Shown one piece after another: positions 1 through 8,459 of a stretch of DNA of 38,538 nt. A model generated the notes under the pieces. It searched no databases. It was not told where the DNA came from and saw only the letters and a list, made by a program, of their open reading frames with translations. The position numbers and the translations under genes are program-made. Position 1 is the first letter of the stretch; every line of letters starts with the position of its first letter. Source of the DNA: an uncultured Lachnospiraceae bacterium (GTDB lineage: Bacteria; Bacillota; Clostridia; Lachnospirales; Lachnospiraceae); assembly GCA_947625875.1 (NCBI GenBank), contig CANQQG010000021.1:1-38538 (forward strand), in the 5' to 3' direction.

Positions 1-279
1 GCGCTCTTTGCAGAGTTCTTTCATGCGCTCCAACTGCGCCCGCACTCCCTCCCGACAATCCGGCTCTATAACATTCACAGGCTTGGATTTTCGTTTTAAA
101 TATCAAATCGGTGTAAGCGCTGATACGTCAGCTCGGCTTAATTTGACGATAACTGAGTAAGAAACAGGCAGCTTCCTGTTTATTGGGAAAGCATGGCGCA
201 TGAGGTAAGAATCAATTGAGATTTCCGACAGCATATGTTATCATGGATTCATAAAAATAAAAGTGGTAAGGTAACATAT
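1..279. other. Left-edge region without a supported gene
   Basis: No gene can be supported here. On the minus strand an open frame enters from the left edge and extends to about base 105, but it lacks a convincing start. An in-frame ATG at 24-22 is preceded by TTGGAG and could begin a gene lying mostly outside the window. A small 7-bp hairpin (AAACAGG / CCTGTTT) lies at 163-182. The right part carries the promoter for the decayed nuclease gene that follows. Confidence 0.4.
216..244 (+). promoter_or_regulatory. Sigma-A type promoter upstream of the Rpn remnant
   Basis: TTGAGA (216-221) and TATCAT (239-244) are separated by exactly 17 bases and lie about 36 bases upstream of the ATG at 280. 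The promoter appears intact although the gene it served is broken. Confidence 0.5.
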
Positions 280-629
280 ATGGGAAAAGCGGATATTATA
301 ACAAAAAATTATATAAGGCGTCCGGATATATTTGCGGATGTATTTAACCAGTTTCTGTATCATGGCAGGCAGTGGATGTGATCAATGCTGTGACAAGTTC
401 AAAGGTCAGATATTCTGAGAGAGAGGAGAAGATTGATATGTGTGTTGCGATTCAGGAAATCAGGGAAGAGGGGCGGCTTGAAGGACTGCTTGAAGGTGAG
501 ATCATAGGCCTTATTCGCGCTGGTAAAAGACATAACACCCCGAAGGAAGATACACGCAGGTGTATTATGGAAGAATACAAAAAAAGCGGGGAAGAAGCGG
601 ATGCATTGATAGAGAAATACTGGAAATAA
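280..629 (+). pseudogene. Rpn-family recombination-promoting nuclease / putative transposase, internally deleted
   Basis: Two pieces of one protein family lie in different frames. The ATG at 280 opens 33 codons (MGKADIITKNY..., then a stop at 379-381), matching the usual N-terminus of Rpn/YhgA-like PD-(D/E)XK nuclease proteins of clostridia. From about 372 another frame encodes the family C-terminus: INAVTSSKVRYSEREEKIDM, then a glycine/glutamate stretch (EGRLEGLLEGE) and a closing helix (EDTRRCIMEEY...) ending at 629. Intact members are roughly 300 residues long. The whole catalytic core is missing, and the two ends are joined out of frame at about 370. Rpn proteins are DNA endonucleases that stimulate recombination; this copy cannot act. 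Family assignment rests on recalled terminal motifs, not a search. Confidence 0.8.
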
Positions 630-639
630 AAACCAAATG

Positions 640-710
640 ACCGGCAAATGGAAAAAAGCTCTGCATACTGCTCTTTGTGGCAGCGCGCAGGGCTTTTTCC
701 ATTTGCCGGT
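640..710 (+). terminator. Long hairpin, probable bidirectional terminator
   Basis: A perfect 17-bp inverted repeat (ACCGGCAAATGGAAAAA at 640-656 and its complement at 694-710) encloses a second pairing, AGCTCTGC with GCAGGGCT (one G-T pair). The inner stem is flanked by an A run on one side and a T run on the other, the usual form of a two-way Rho-independent terminator. It closes the Rpn remnant, and its right arm holds the -35 element of the next gene. Confidence 0.6.
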
Positions 711-731
711 AAGAGAAAGACGGGGTATAAT
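703..731 (+). promoter_or_regulatory. Candidate promoter of the AAA ATPase gene
   Basis: TTGCCG (703-708), a 17-base spacer and a consensus TATAAT (726-731) lie about 48 bases before the ATPase start. The -35 element overlaps the right arm of the preceding hairpin. Confidence 0.55.
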
Positions 732-778
732 GAAAGCAGAGATGGTACGATTTTCAGGCAGAAAGGTGGATGATGGGA

Positions 779-1873
779 ATGGAACACTATATAACGGAGA
801 TCAGGATCAATAAATTACGTCACTTATCGAATTTAAACATATCATTAAACCCGGAAAAAAAGCAGCATTTAATCATTACAGGCACAAATGGGTCGGGGAA
901 AACCTCATTGTTGCTTGCGGTTCGGAAATATTTACGAAACAGAATAACATTGGGAAATAATAACGGTATGATGGATGAGATAGAGATATCTTTTAATTCT
1001 GCAGAGGGTTTAGACGCGCTGTATGATGCGGGAGATTTTATCATAGCATTTTTTCCGGCGCACAGGCAGACAAAAATTATCCGCGGGCATGGCGTGGAAG
1101 ATATTAAGCTGGCAAATGTTTATGATATTGAATCGGAGCCGGGGACGCTTTTGCACAAATATATGGTACATTTGAAAACCCAGCAGTCTTATGCAAGAAA
1201 CGAAGGGGATACTGCAAATGCAGACCGGATCCAGAAATGGTTTGACCGGTTTACGGATGCGCTGCGCATATTGTTAGATGATGATTCCATTTATCTCGAG
1301 TACCAATATAAAGAATATGACTTTAAAATATATCAGGACGGCAGGGAGCCGTATCGGTTAGATGAATTATCGGATGGGTATTCTGCGCTTATCCATATTG
1401 TTTCCGATCTGATGTTGAGAATGGATAAAAACTGGCTTTTGGGAGATGGGATCAGTGTATATGATGAGGAGGGCGTTGTATTGATTGATGAACTTGAAAC
1501 GCATCTCCACATTGAACTGCAAAAAAAGGCGCTTCCGTTTTTGACGAAGTTTTTTCCGGGGATCCAGTTTATTGTGGCGACGCATTCGCCATATATATTA
1601 AATTCTGTTTCTAATGCAAAAGCATATGATCTTGAAAAATGCGTGGCGCTGGAGAATTTGTTTTTATATTCTTCCGAGGATCTGGCAGAGGGCTATTTTG
1701 ATGCAGACGAATATTCAGGTGAACTGAAAAAATGTCTGGAAAGGTATAAATATCTGGCAGGGAAAACAGACTTGACGGAAGATGAGCGGGCGGAAAGGGC
1801 AATGCTCCGAAGCGAACTGAAAAAAATCCCGGCGGGTCTGTCGCGGGAAGCAAAGGATATTTGCAGCGTTTAA
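779..1873 (+). CDS. AAA family ATPase (RecF/OLD-like, AAA_15/AAA_21 type)
   Basis: The protein is a soluble ATPase of the SMC/RecF-like clan. Seen: Walker A GTNGSGKTS at residues 35-43, Walker B VVLIDELETHLH near residue 235, and the H-loop VATHSPYIL near residue 266. Such ATPases act in DNA repair, defence (OLD and Septu-type) and phage response, usually with a nuclease partner. No nuclease, TOPRIM or HNH gene follows here. The start at 779 is preferred because AGGTGG (764-769) is then 9 bases away; ATGs at 770 and 773 are too close to it. The gene appears frameshifted near its end. After the stop at 1871-1873, the +1 frame continues with plausible protein (FAAFKRWLIRDNQESYAELL...) to a stop at 1937, as if one base had been gained near 1850. 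Function is otherwise unknown. Confidence 0.8.
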   Translation: MEHYITEIRINKLRHLSNLNISLNPEKKQHLIITGTNGSGKTSLLLAVRKYLRNRITLGNNNGMMDEIEISFNSAEGLDALYDAGDFIIAFFPAHRQTKIIRGHGVEDIKLANVYDIESEPGTLLHKYMVHLKTQQSYARNEGDTANADRIQKWFDRFTDALRILLDDDSIYLEYQYKEYDFKIYQDGREPYRLDELSDGYSALIHIVSDLMLRMDKNWLLGDGISVYDEEGVVLIDELETHLHIELQKKALPFLTKFFPGIQFIVATHSPYILNSVSNAKAYDLEKCVALENLFLYSSEDLAEGYFDADEYSGELKKCLERYKYLAGKTDLTEDERAERAMLRSELKKIPAGLSREAKDICSV

Positions 1874-1937
1874 ACGGTGGCTGATAAGGGATAACCAGGA
1901 AAGTTATGCGGAATTGTTAAAATATATAAGCTCCTGA
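1854..1937 (+). other. Out-of-frame C-terminal tail of the ATPase gene
   Basis: In the +1 frame relative to the ATPase, about 25 codons read RIFAAFKRWLIRDNQESYAE and on to a TGA at 1935-1937. The amphipathic composition, and the fact that the frame opens exactly where the upstream frame closes, suggest that this is the original C-terminus. It would be displaced by a single-base indel at GCAAAGGAT. A sequencing error would give the same picture. Confidence 0.4.
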
Positions 1938-1955
1938 TTTCTCATACGTACAATT

Positions 1956-1988
1956 CCGCCACAGGCGGAGAATCCCGCAGGCGGGATT
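1956..1988. repeat. Two small GC-rich hairpins between convergent genes
   Basis: CCGCC-ACA-GGCGG (1956-1968) and AATCCCGC-AG-GCGGGATT (1971-1988) sit between the end of the ATPase gene and the end of the minus-strand hydrolase. They lack good T runs, so they may be weak two-way terminators or a short REP-like element. Confidence 0.4.
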
Positions 1989-2016
1989 CCTGAAAATAAT
2001 ACAACGCGGAAAACGC

Positions 2017-2763
2017 TTATGTATGTTCCCGCAAAAACCCGGCCGCCGTCTCCCTTGCCTGCTCCGCCCCGGCCGGGGAAAACCCATGTCCTTCGCCGTT
2101 TAGCGTGACCAGCCGGGCGTGTGCGTACTGTTTTGCTGCGCGCGTGGAGTAGGAGATCGGAACGACGTCGTCCGCAGTCCCATGAATGATCAGCACAGGC
2201 CCTTCATAGGCGCCAATGCTTTCTAAAATGTACAGGTCCCGTATGGAGCGGAAATACCCCGCGCCGAGCGGAAGCCCCCACAGTTCTGTGATATCCGGAA
2301 TGTCGGCTTCTGTCGGGTAATTTTTCCGCCAGTCGTCTGCGATGCAAAGCGCCGGGTAATATAAGATCAGGGCGTGGACGCGCTCTTTTAATTCTTCTGC
2401 CGCGAGCGCGGAGACGCAGCCGCCCTGGCTTGCGCCAAACAGGCTGATCTTTCCGCTGTCTACGCAGGCAAGGGAGCGGATGTATGCGAATACGTCCAGC
2501 AGGTTTTGTTTTTCTGTGAATAAAGTCATCTCTGTGGAGCCGCCGCTGCTTTTGGACTGCAGCGAGCCGCCGCAAAAATCGTATGTAAATGCCACATAGC
2601 CCTGTTCGGCAAACAGACGGCACTCTTCTGTAAAATCACTGTGCGAGCCGTTAAAACCATGGCTGAAAATGACCGCCGGGTGCGGGTTTTCATCATTCGG
2701 CTGATAGAGCTTTCCGTAAATGCGGCTTTCCGCCGTTTCAATCGTTATGGTTTTTGTCGTCAT
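2017..2763 (-). CDS. Alpha/beta hydrolase, feruloyl (cinnamoyl) esterase-like
   Basis: This 248-residue serine hydrolase has no signal peptide and should be cytoplasmic. Seen: a YQP...VIFSHGFNGS oxyanion region (residues 20-40), the nucleophile elbow GASQGG with Ser112, an Asp at HGTADDVVP (about residue 198), and His226 in NGEGHGF. This is the complete Ser-Asp-His triad. The insert between strand 6 and the Asp (about residues 140-185) and the overall length resemble bacterial cinnamoyl/feruloyl esterases. Those remove hydroxycinnamate from arabinoxylan oligosaccharides, which suits the divergent xylan locus. The start is set by GGAGGG five bases before the ATG at 2763; an upstream in-frame ATG at 2874 has no ribosome site. 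Substrate is inferred from context; other short acyl esters are possible. Confidence 0.85.
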   Translation of the reverse strand: MTTKTITIETAESRIYGKLYQPNDENPHPAVIFSHGFNGSHSDFTEECRLFAEQGYVAFTYDFCGGSLQSKSSGGSTEMTLFTEKQNLLDVFAYIRSLACVDSGKISLFGASQGGCVSALAAEELKERVHALILYYPALCIADDWRKNYPTEADIPDITELWGLPLGAGYFRSIRDLYILESIGAYEGPVLIIHGTADDVVPISYSTRAAKQYAHARLVTLNGEGHGFSPAGAEQARETAAGFLREHT

Positions 2764-2942
2764 TTTTCCCTCCATAATAGCGTCAGGTTTTTCTGCCGCT
2801 CTGTCATTCATCTCATCGCGCAAACAGTATAGCACAGTTATTTTTTCATGCCAAGACGGATTTTGGTAAATCAATAATTTGTACCGGTCTTTTATTTAAT
2901 TTCCATGTTTTCAATTTTTTGTGAAAGAAATACAATAAGATT

Positions 2943-2951
2943 TGATATGAT
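2943..2951 (+). promoter_or_regulatory. Extended -10 promoter element of the xylan locus
   Basis: TGATATGAT (TG at 2943-2944, TATGAT at 2946-2951) is an extended -10 element about 49 bases before the acetylesterase start. The matching -35 is poor (GAAAGA at 2923-2928), which suits an activator-dependent promoter. The YesN-type regulator encoded downstream is the obvious candidate activator. Confidence 0.45.
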
Positions 2952-2999
2952 AGAAAACAGGAAGGATAAATTCTGGAAAAATAAGGAAGGATGAAACAG

Positions 3000-4880
3000 A
3001 TGGGAGATATAAGATTATCAGCTTTTTTCAGCGATGGAATGGTTCTGCAGAGAGGCGTGGAAAACCTGCTCTGGGGATATGCGGCGCGCGGGGCGCGTAT
3101 AAAGATTGCAATGGGCACATATCAGTTTGAAGCGGAAGCGGGGGCGGACGGTTATTTTGCGCAGGCGCTTCCGGCAATGCCTGCGGGCGGCCCATGGGAG
3201 ATCCTGCTGCGGAATGGGACGGACTGCGTAAAAATAACAGACGTGCTGTTCGGGGATGTATTTCTGCTCGGCGGGCAGTCGAATATGGAGCTGCCGCTTG
3301 ACCGGACGCTTGAGCGGTTCGGGGCGGAAATCAGCCGGACAAAGGAAGAGAATATCCGGATGTTTGACCTTCCGAAGGAATATGATTTCCATGAGAAAAG
3401 GGAGATGCTCTCCGGCGGCAGATGGGTAAAGGCGAAGATGCCGGAGCTGCTTACATTCAGCGCGGCCGGGTATTTTGCCGCAAAAGAGATCGCGGACAAA
3501 GAAAACGTGCCGGTCGGGCTGTATCAGACAGCGGTTGGCGGCACGCCTTTGAAAGCGTGGACGAGTGCGGAAACAATTCGGAAGCTGGCGCTTGACGTGT
3601 CGGAACTTTCGGAGTGCGCGGACTCCGATTATGTAAAACGGACGGAACAGTCGGATGCGCAGCGGGAACAGGATTGGTTCCATAAGTCGCAGGAGCCGGA
3701 AAAAGAGAACGGCGAGACAGGGGAGATACAGGTTCCATGCTTTTTCAGCAAGACCGCGCTCAAAGGGTTTATCGGCAGCCTGCGCCTGAAAAAGACGGTT
3801 GAGATAGAGCCGCAGTGGGTTGGACGGGAGGACGTCAGGCTGTATTTCGGGGCGGTGATCGACGCGGACGTGATCTCGGTCAACGGCGTGCCGGTCGGCG
3901 AGACGACGTATAAATATCCGCCGCGGATTTATCCGGTTCCAAAGGGCGCGCTGCGCAGCGGCAGGAACGAAATTGAGATTTTCATGCGCGTTTTCCGCGG
4001 GGACGGCGGCATGATGCCGAAAAAAGAGTATGAGATCCGCTGCGGGGACAGCAGGATCGCGGATCTGACCGGCGCATGGGAATATGAGGTCATAAGGCAT
4101 ATGCCGGAGCTGCCGGACGCGACGTTTTTCCAGTACAAAGCGTCGGGGCTTTATAACGCGATGCTCTATCCGCTCCGCAGTTGCCGGACGGCGGGCTGTT
4201 TCTTTTATCAGGGCGAGTCGAATACGGGCAGGCCGGAGACATACGAGGAAGAGTTTGCGGCGATGGTCGCGGACTGGCGGGCGTTATTCCGGGATCCGGA
4301 GCTTCCGTTTATTTATGTGCAGCTCGCCGGGTTTTCAGACGGGATCGAACACCCGGAGAGGACGGACTGGGCGCGGCTGCGCGAGGCGCAAAGGCGCTCG
4401 GAGCGCATAGCGCATACGGGCATGGCGCAGGCGTATGACCTCGGGGAGTTTAATGACCTGCACCCGATTGACAAAAAGAGCGTCGGGAAGCGGATCGCGC
4501 TTGCGGCGGAGCATATCATATATGGCAGGGACAGCATTTGGAGAGGGCCCAAGATGAAACAGGTCATCTTTGCGGCGGGCCGCGCCGAGATTGTATTTGA
4601 GCTGCCGTCAGAGGAGCTGTCGCTGTGCATAAAAGATGGAGCCGGAAAGACGGATGCGGTTACGGGATTTGCCGCAGAGACAAAAGGCGGCGGCAAATAT
4701 GATGTCCCGGTAAAGATCGCCGGAAAAGACCGGGTGACGGCGCAGCTTCCGGAAGGCGTGGATATTGCGTATATTTCTTATGCATGGAGCGACTGCCCGG
4801 AAGGGAACCTCTATCATACCGCGGGCCTTCCGGCGCTCCCGTTCCGGTACGCCTGCGGGCGCGGGGAATGTGTGTCATGA
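3000..4880 (+). CDS. SGNH-type sialate O-acetylesterase-like protein, probable acetyl-xylo-oligosaccharide esterase
   Basis: The protein is 626 residues long and lacks a signal peptide. Block I of SGNH/GDSL esterases is clear: DVFLLGGQSNMELPL with catalytic Ser94. The closing Asp-x-x-His is at DLHP (Asp486, His488). Between them lie an inserted beta-sandwich (about residues 250-350) and the FFYQGESN segment with a conserved Glu, the usual layout of the SIAE-like family. Family members release acetate from sialic acids or acetylated xylans. The neighbours make acetylated xylo-oligosaccharides the likely substrate, but that is inference. The ATG at 3000 is chosen over that at 2991 because AAGGAAGG ends directly at 2990, leaving a proper 9-base gap only for the second ATG. 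It is the first gene of the plus-strand train. Confidence 0.85.
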   Translation: MGDIRLSAFFSDGMVLQRGVENLLWGYAARGARIKIAMGTYQFEAEAGADGYFAQALPAMPAGGPWEILLRNGTDCVKITDVLFGDVFLLGGQSNMELPLDRTLERFGAEISRTKEENIRMFDLPKEYDFHEKREMLSGGRWVKAKMPELLTFSAAGYFAAKEIADKENVPVGLYQTAVGGTPLKAWTSAETIRKLALDVSELSECADSDYVKRTEQSDAQREQDWFHKSQEPEKENGETGEIQVPCFFSKTALKGFIGSLRLKKTVEIEPQWVGREDVRLYFGAVIDADVISVNGVPVGETTYKYPPRIYPVPKGALRSGRNEIEIFMRVFRGDGGMMPKKEYEIRCGDSRIADLTGAWEYEVIRHMPELPDATFFQYKASGLYNAMLYPLRSCRTAGCFFYQGESNTGRPETYEEEFAAMVADWRALFRDPELPFIYVQLAGFSDGIEHPERTDWARLREAQRRSERIAHTGMAQAYDLGEFNDLHPIDKKSVGKRIALAAEHIIYGRDSIWRGPKMKQVIFAAGRAEIVFELPSEELSLCIKDGAGKTDAVTGFAAETKGGGKYDVPVKIAGKDRVTAQLPEGVDIAYISYAWSDCPEGNLYHTAGLPALPFRYACGRGECVS

Positions 4881-4948
4881 TGGATCCGGGCGCCGGATGG
4901 GCGCGCTCCGGAGTATAAAAGCAGTACAGGAGAGGAAATAAAAAGGAG

Positions 4949-6718
4949 ATGCCGAAGCTGAGGGAAAAAATCGAAAACTGGGCGAATGATTATACATTAA
5001 AAAGAAAACTGCAGGTGTTGTATGTGTTTTGCATTTTGACGCCGCTTTTTCTGACGGACGGGATGATCCTGCGGAATATGATGCGCTCGGAGCAAAAAAG
5101 GCAGCAGTATGAAATGCAGAGAGTGGCGGACGCCGTTTCGTATCATTTGTCGAACCGGGTGGAGTATGCCGCTTCCATGGCAAAAGAAATCTACCTGAAC
5201 CGGGAGATTGAGCGCTTTTTAAATACGCAGTTCACATCCGGGCTTGATTTTTTCGTGCAGAAGCAGGAATTTCTCAAGGACACGCTTTTTGAGAGCAGCA
5301 TCGGGATCGACGGCACGCGGCTTACGATGTATGCGGATAACGGGACGATCATAAACGGCGGTGAATTTTGCAGGCTCTCTTCTGTGGAAAATACGGAGTG
5401 GTACCGGACTTTTTGGGATTCCGGGCAGGATACGCGGCTGCTGTTCAGTTATGACGGCGCCGTGCCCGCCGGGTGCGCGGAACGGAAAATGCTGTTTTTG
5501 CGCAAAATGGATTATTTCCGGAAAAATGAGAGTAAGAAATTTGTAAAGATTGAGATCGATTACAGCAGCATCGTGCGCGACATGGAATATATGAATTATG
5601 AGATGCCGGTCTACCTTTGTAAAGATGGCAGGACGCTTTTGTCAAATGACGGGCATAACAGTATGAGGCGGGATTTTGAGAAATTTGATGCGGCCGGCCG
5701 GATAGGATATCAAAAGGAGATTACCTTGTACGGTGAGGTAATGCAGATCTGTGTATTGAAAACGCCAAGCGGCATTTTATCGAACCTGAGAGAACATCTG
5801 GGGCAGATTTTATTGCTTGGGATGTTAAATATTATTTTCCCTTATTTCCTGATGCGGCTGATTGACCAGTCGATCGCGGAACGCATACGGGAGCTGGGGC
5901 AGGCGTTTGAAAGCGTGGAAGAAGACCGGCTCGTGGAGATCCCGCATGTGCGCGGGCGGGATGAGATCGGCGGGCTGATGCTCAATTATAACCGCATGGT
6001 GCGGCGGACGAATGACCTGATACAGACCGTTTACAAGGATAAGCTGCGGGAACAGGAGATCGACATTGCCAGGCAGAACGCGGAGCTTTTGGCGCTCCAC
6101 AGCCAGATCAACCCGCATTTTCTGTTCAACGCGCTGGAGAGCATCCGGATGCACAGCCTGTTAAAGCAGGAATACGAAACGGCGGACATGGTGGAGCGGC
6201 TGACCGTTATGGAACGGCAGAATGTGGACTGGGGGACGGACCAGATCGAGATAAAAAAGGAAATGGAATTTGTCGAGGCGTATCTGGGGCTGCAGAAATA
6301 CCGTTTTGGGGACAAGCTCTCTTATGAGCTGGACGTGGAGCCGGAATGCGCCCTGGTAAAACTGCCGAAGCTTACGATTGTGACATTCGTGGAAAACGCC
6401 TGCGTACATGGGATTGAAAGCAAGACCTCGCAGGGCTGGATTTTTGTCCGCGTTTACCGCGAAGGGGACGCGCTCTGCATTGAGATTGAAGATACCGGCG
6501 GCGGAATGGAGGAGGAAAAGCTCGAGGAGCTGCGCGAACGTGTGGCGCATGTGAGCATTGACAAACTGAAGGAAAAGGGACGCGTCGGCGTGTTAAATGC
6601 ATGCCTGCGCTTAAAAATGGTTACGGATGGCGCCGCGCAGGTTACGATTGAGAGTGAAAAGGACGTCGGAGCCATGGTTCAGATACGGCTTCCTTATGAC
6701 CGGCTTGCCGGTATCTGA
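4949..6718 (+). CDS. YesM-type sensor histidine kinase
   Basis: This membrane kinase is the sensor of a two-component system with the next gene. Seen: transmembrane segment 1 near residues 22-42, an extracytoplasmic sensing region of about 230 residues, and transmembrane segment 2 near 280-301. A HAMP-like linker follows, then the His_kinase signature SQINPHFLFNALES with phospho-acceptor His390. The ATP-binding part has the N-box FVENACVHG near residue 480 and the G-box DTGGGM near 515. This layout is typical of LytS/YesM kinases that sense extracellular oligosaccharides and sit beside LplABC-type importers. GGAG lies directly against the ATG, with a second purine-rich site (AGGAGAGG) 13 bases upstream. 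The response regulator starts 18 bases after the stop. The ligand is probably a xylo-oligosaccharide. Confidence 0.92.
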   Translation: MPKLREKIENWANDYTLKRKLQVLYVFCILTPLFLTDGMILRNMMRSEQKRQQYEMQRVADAVSYHLSNRVEYAASMAKEIYLNREIERFLNTQFTSGLDFFVQKQEFLKDTLFESSIGIDGTRLTMYADNGTIINGGEFCRLSSVENTEWYRTFWDSGQDTRLLFSYDGAVPAGCAERKMLFLRKMDYFRKNESKKFVKIEIDYSSIVRDMEYMNYEMPVYLCKDGRTLLSNDGHNSMRRDFEKFDAAGRIGYQKEITLYGEVMQICVLKTPSGILSNLREHLGQILLLGMLNIIFPYFLMRLIDQSIAERIRELGQAFESVEEDRLVEIPHVRGRDEIGGLMLNYNRMVRRTNDLIQTVYKDKLREQEIDIARQNAELLALHSQINPHFLFNALESIRMHSLLKQEYETADMVERLTVMERQNVDWGTDQIEIKKEMEFVEAYLGLQKYRFGDKLSYELDVEPECALVKLPKLTIVTFVENACVHGIESKTSQGWIFVRVYREGDALCIEIEDTGGGMEEEKLEELRERVAHVSIDKLKEKGRVGVLNACLRLKMVTDGAAQVTIESEKDVGAMVQIRLPYDRLAGI

Positions 6719-6736
6719 CAGGGAGGGGGATAAAAG

Positions 6737-8323
6737 ATGTTAAAGGTAATGCTTGTGGATGACGAGCCGTTTATCGCGCAGGGGCTGCTGGTTCTGATTG
6801 ACTGGGCGAAGGAGGGGTATGAGATCGTGCGGATCGCTTCTAATGGGCGGGAGGCGCTGGATTATCTGGCGGATCATGCCGTCGATCTGATTCTGGCGGA
6901 CATTCAGATGCCGGTGATGACGGGGCTTGAACTGCTTGAGACCGTAAAGCGGGAGCATATTTCTGACGCTTATTTTGTCATCTTAAGCGGCTACGGGGAT
7001 TTTTCTTACGCGCAGCAGGCGATCCGCCATGAGTGTACGGATTATATTTTAAAGCCGGTCGAGCGGGAGGAACTGCTTGGCGTATTGCGGAAGGTGGCAA
7101 AGCTCTCTGCGGATACCAAAATGGACGAAGAGAACCAGAAAAAAATGGAGCGCGCGTATCTGGAGAAAAATCTGCTCACTGTCCTGCTGGGGAGATATGA
7201 CGAGTCGAATCTGGAATATCTGAAAAACCATATGCGCCTGTCCGAGGGAGTCCGCTATGTTGACATCGAACTCTGCAATCCGCAGGAAATGCAGGAGCAG
7301 GAGGACGTGGAACTGCGGCAGCTCCAGAAAAGGCTCTATCAGGCGTGTGTCGCGTATCTGAAAGAAGATGAGGCGCATTGTATTCTGGATGTGTCGCGGG
7401 ATGAAAAGATTTTTGACGTCGGGCTGCTTTACTGCGATTATATGGCGGCAAAGGAGGGCGGCGAGGATCTGTATTTAAAGGCGTTCCGCAAAAATCTGGA
7501 GGTGGCGCTGGAGCATCCGGTGCGGATGTTTGTGGGGAAAAAAGTAAATGACATTTCCGCAGTGGCGAAATCTTACAGCTCTGTGTGGGCGCTCAATTCT
7601 TTTGAGGCGTTCCGCGCGCAGAAGGAGATTTACTATTATGAGGAGGAAGTGCAGATCAACAGCGGCGGCATTGTGATCTGCAAGCAGCGCCTGGACGCGC
7701 TCATTGGCGCGATCGAGCAGAATAACAAGCTCCTGATCCGGGAGAGCGTCGGGCAGCTCTATGAGGAGATGGGCCAGATGGGGATGACGGGGGATACGGT
7801 AAAGCTGAACATCAACTACCTGCTGTTCCAGCTGATCCATCTTGCCACGGAGCAGGACGATGGCGCCGACCAGGAGGAAGTGCTGCGCTATATCAGCGAA
7901 AGTTCTTTTGAAGAGGGGACGATCCGCGGCAGCCATGCGCATCTCGTCCGTTTCGCCTGCGATTATGCGGAGTATCTGGCGCAGCTTCGCAAAAATGTCT
8001 CGCGCGGGGTGCTTGCGGAGATCGAGCGGGAAGTGCGTGAGAACTATGCGGAGAACCTCACGCTGCGGGAACTTTCCCAGAAATATTATGTGAACAGCGC
8101 GTATCTGGGGCAGATCTTCCGCAAGAAATACGGGCAGTCGTTTAAGGATTACCTGAATAATTACCGGATTGAGCAGGCGGCGCAAAAGCTGATCCGGACG
8201 GACGATAAGGTCTACCAGATCGCGCAGGACGTGGGGTATAAAAACCTGGATTATTTTATCAACCGTTTTATTGTCGCAAAGGGCTGTACGCCGTCGAAAT
8301 TCCGCAAAGAATCCAGAAAGTAG
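6737..8323 (+). CDS. YesN-type AraC-family response regulator
   Basis: The N-terminal receiver domain (residues 1-120) shows the acidic pocket Asp8/Asp9, the phosphorylation site Asp55 in LILADIQMP, and Lys106 in YILKPV. A long middle region (about 125-415) is typical of the YesN group and has no recognised catalytic motif. The C-terminal 100 residues form a double AraC helix-turn-helix (LTLRELSQKYYVNSAYLGQIF, then VYQIAQDVGYKNLDYFINRF). Known members activate adjacent sugar transporter and hydrolase operons after phosphorylation by their YesM partner. The ribosome site is GGGAGGGGG. Likely targets are the weak-(-35) promoter before 3000 and the promoter before the binding-protein gene at 8460. 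Confidence 0.93.
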   Translation: MLKVMLVDDEPFIAQGLLVLIDWAKEGYEIVRIASNGREALDYLADHAVDLILADIQMPVMTGLELLETVKREHISDAYFVILSGYGDFSYAQQAIRHECTDYILKPVEREELLGVLRKVAKLSADTKMDEENQKKMERAYLEKNLLTVLLGRYDESNLEYLKNHMRLSEGVRYVDIELCNPQEMQEQEDVELRQLQKRLYQACVAYLKEDEAHCILDVSRDEKIFDVGLLYCDYMAAKEGGEDLYLKAFRKNLEVALEHPVRMFVGKKVNDISAVAKSYSSVWALNSFEAFRAQKEIYYYEEEVQINSGGIVICKQRLDALIGAIEQNNKLLIRESVGQLYEEMGQMGMTGDTVKLNINYLLFQLIHLATEQDDGADQEEVLRYISESSFEEGTIRGSHAHLVRFACDYAEYLAQLRKNVSRGVLAEIEREVRENYAENLTLRELSQKYYVNSAYLGQIFRKKYGQSFKDYLNNYRIEQAAQKLIRTDDKVYQIAQDVGYKNLDYFINRFIVAKGCTPSKFRKESRK

Positions 8324-8372
8324 AAGATCGGATAACTATAATTTGCCCTGATTTTTTATATCCTTTGTTGGG

Positions 8373-8400
8373 TTGTTAATCCGGGCGGAAATTGTAAAAT
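8373..8400 (+). promoter_or_regulatory. Promoter of the transporter and hydrolase operon
   Basis: TTGTTA (8373-8378), a 16-base spacer and TAAAAT (8395-8400) lie 60 bases before the binding-protein start. The 136-base gap after the regulator gene is the largest in this part of the locus, so the transporter probably has its own regulated promoter here. Confidence 0.5.
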
Positions 8401-8459
8401 GATGACTATCAGATAGCTTACAGGAGCGATCGGAAAAAAATAAAAAAAAGGAGAGAAAT

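Noticed and set aside
2008..2021. CcpA cre-like sequence GGAAAACGCTTATG
   Set aside because: It matches only part of the cre consensus and overlaps the stop codon of the hydrolase, not a promoter. No catabolite control can be claimed from it.
4884..4898. Hairpin ATCCGG-GCG-CCGGAT between acetylesterase and kinase genes
   Set aside because: The 6-bp stem has no T run and is too small to call a terminator.
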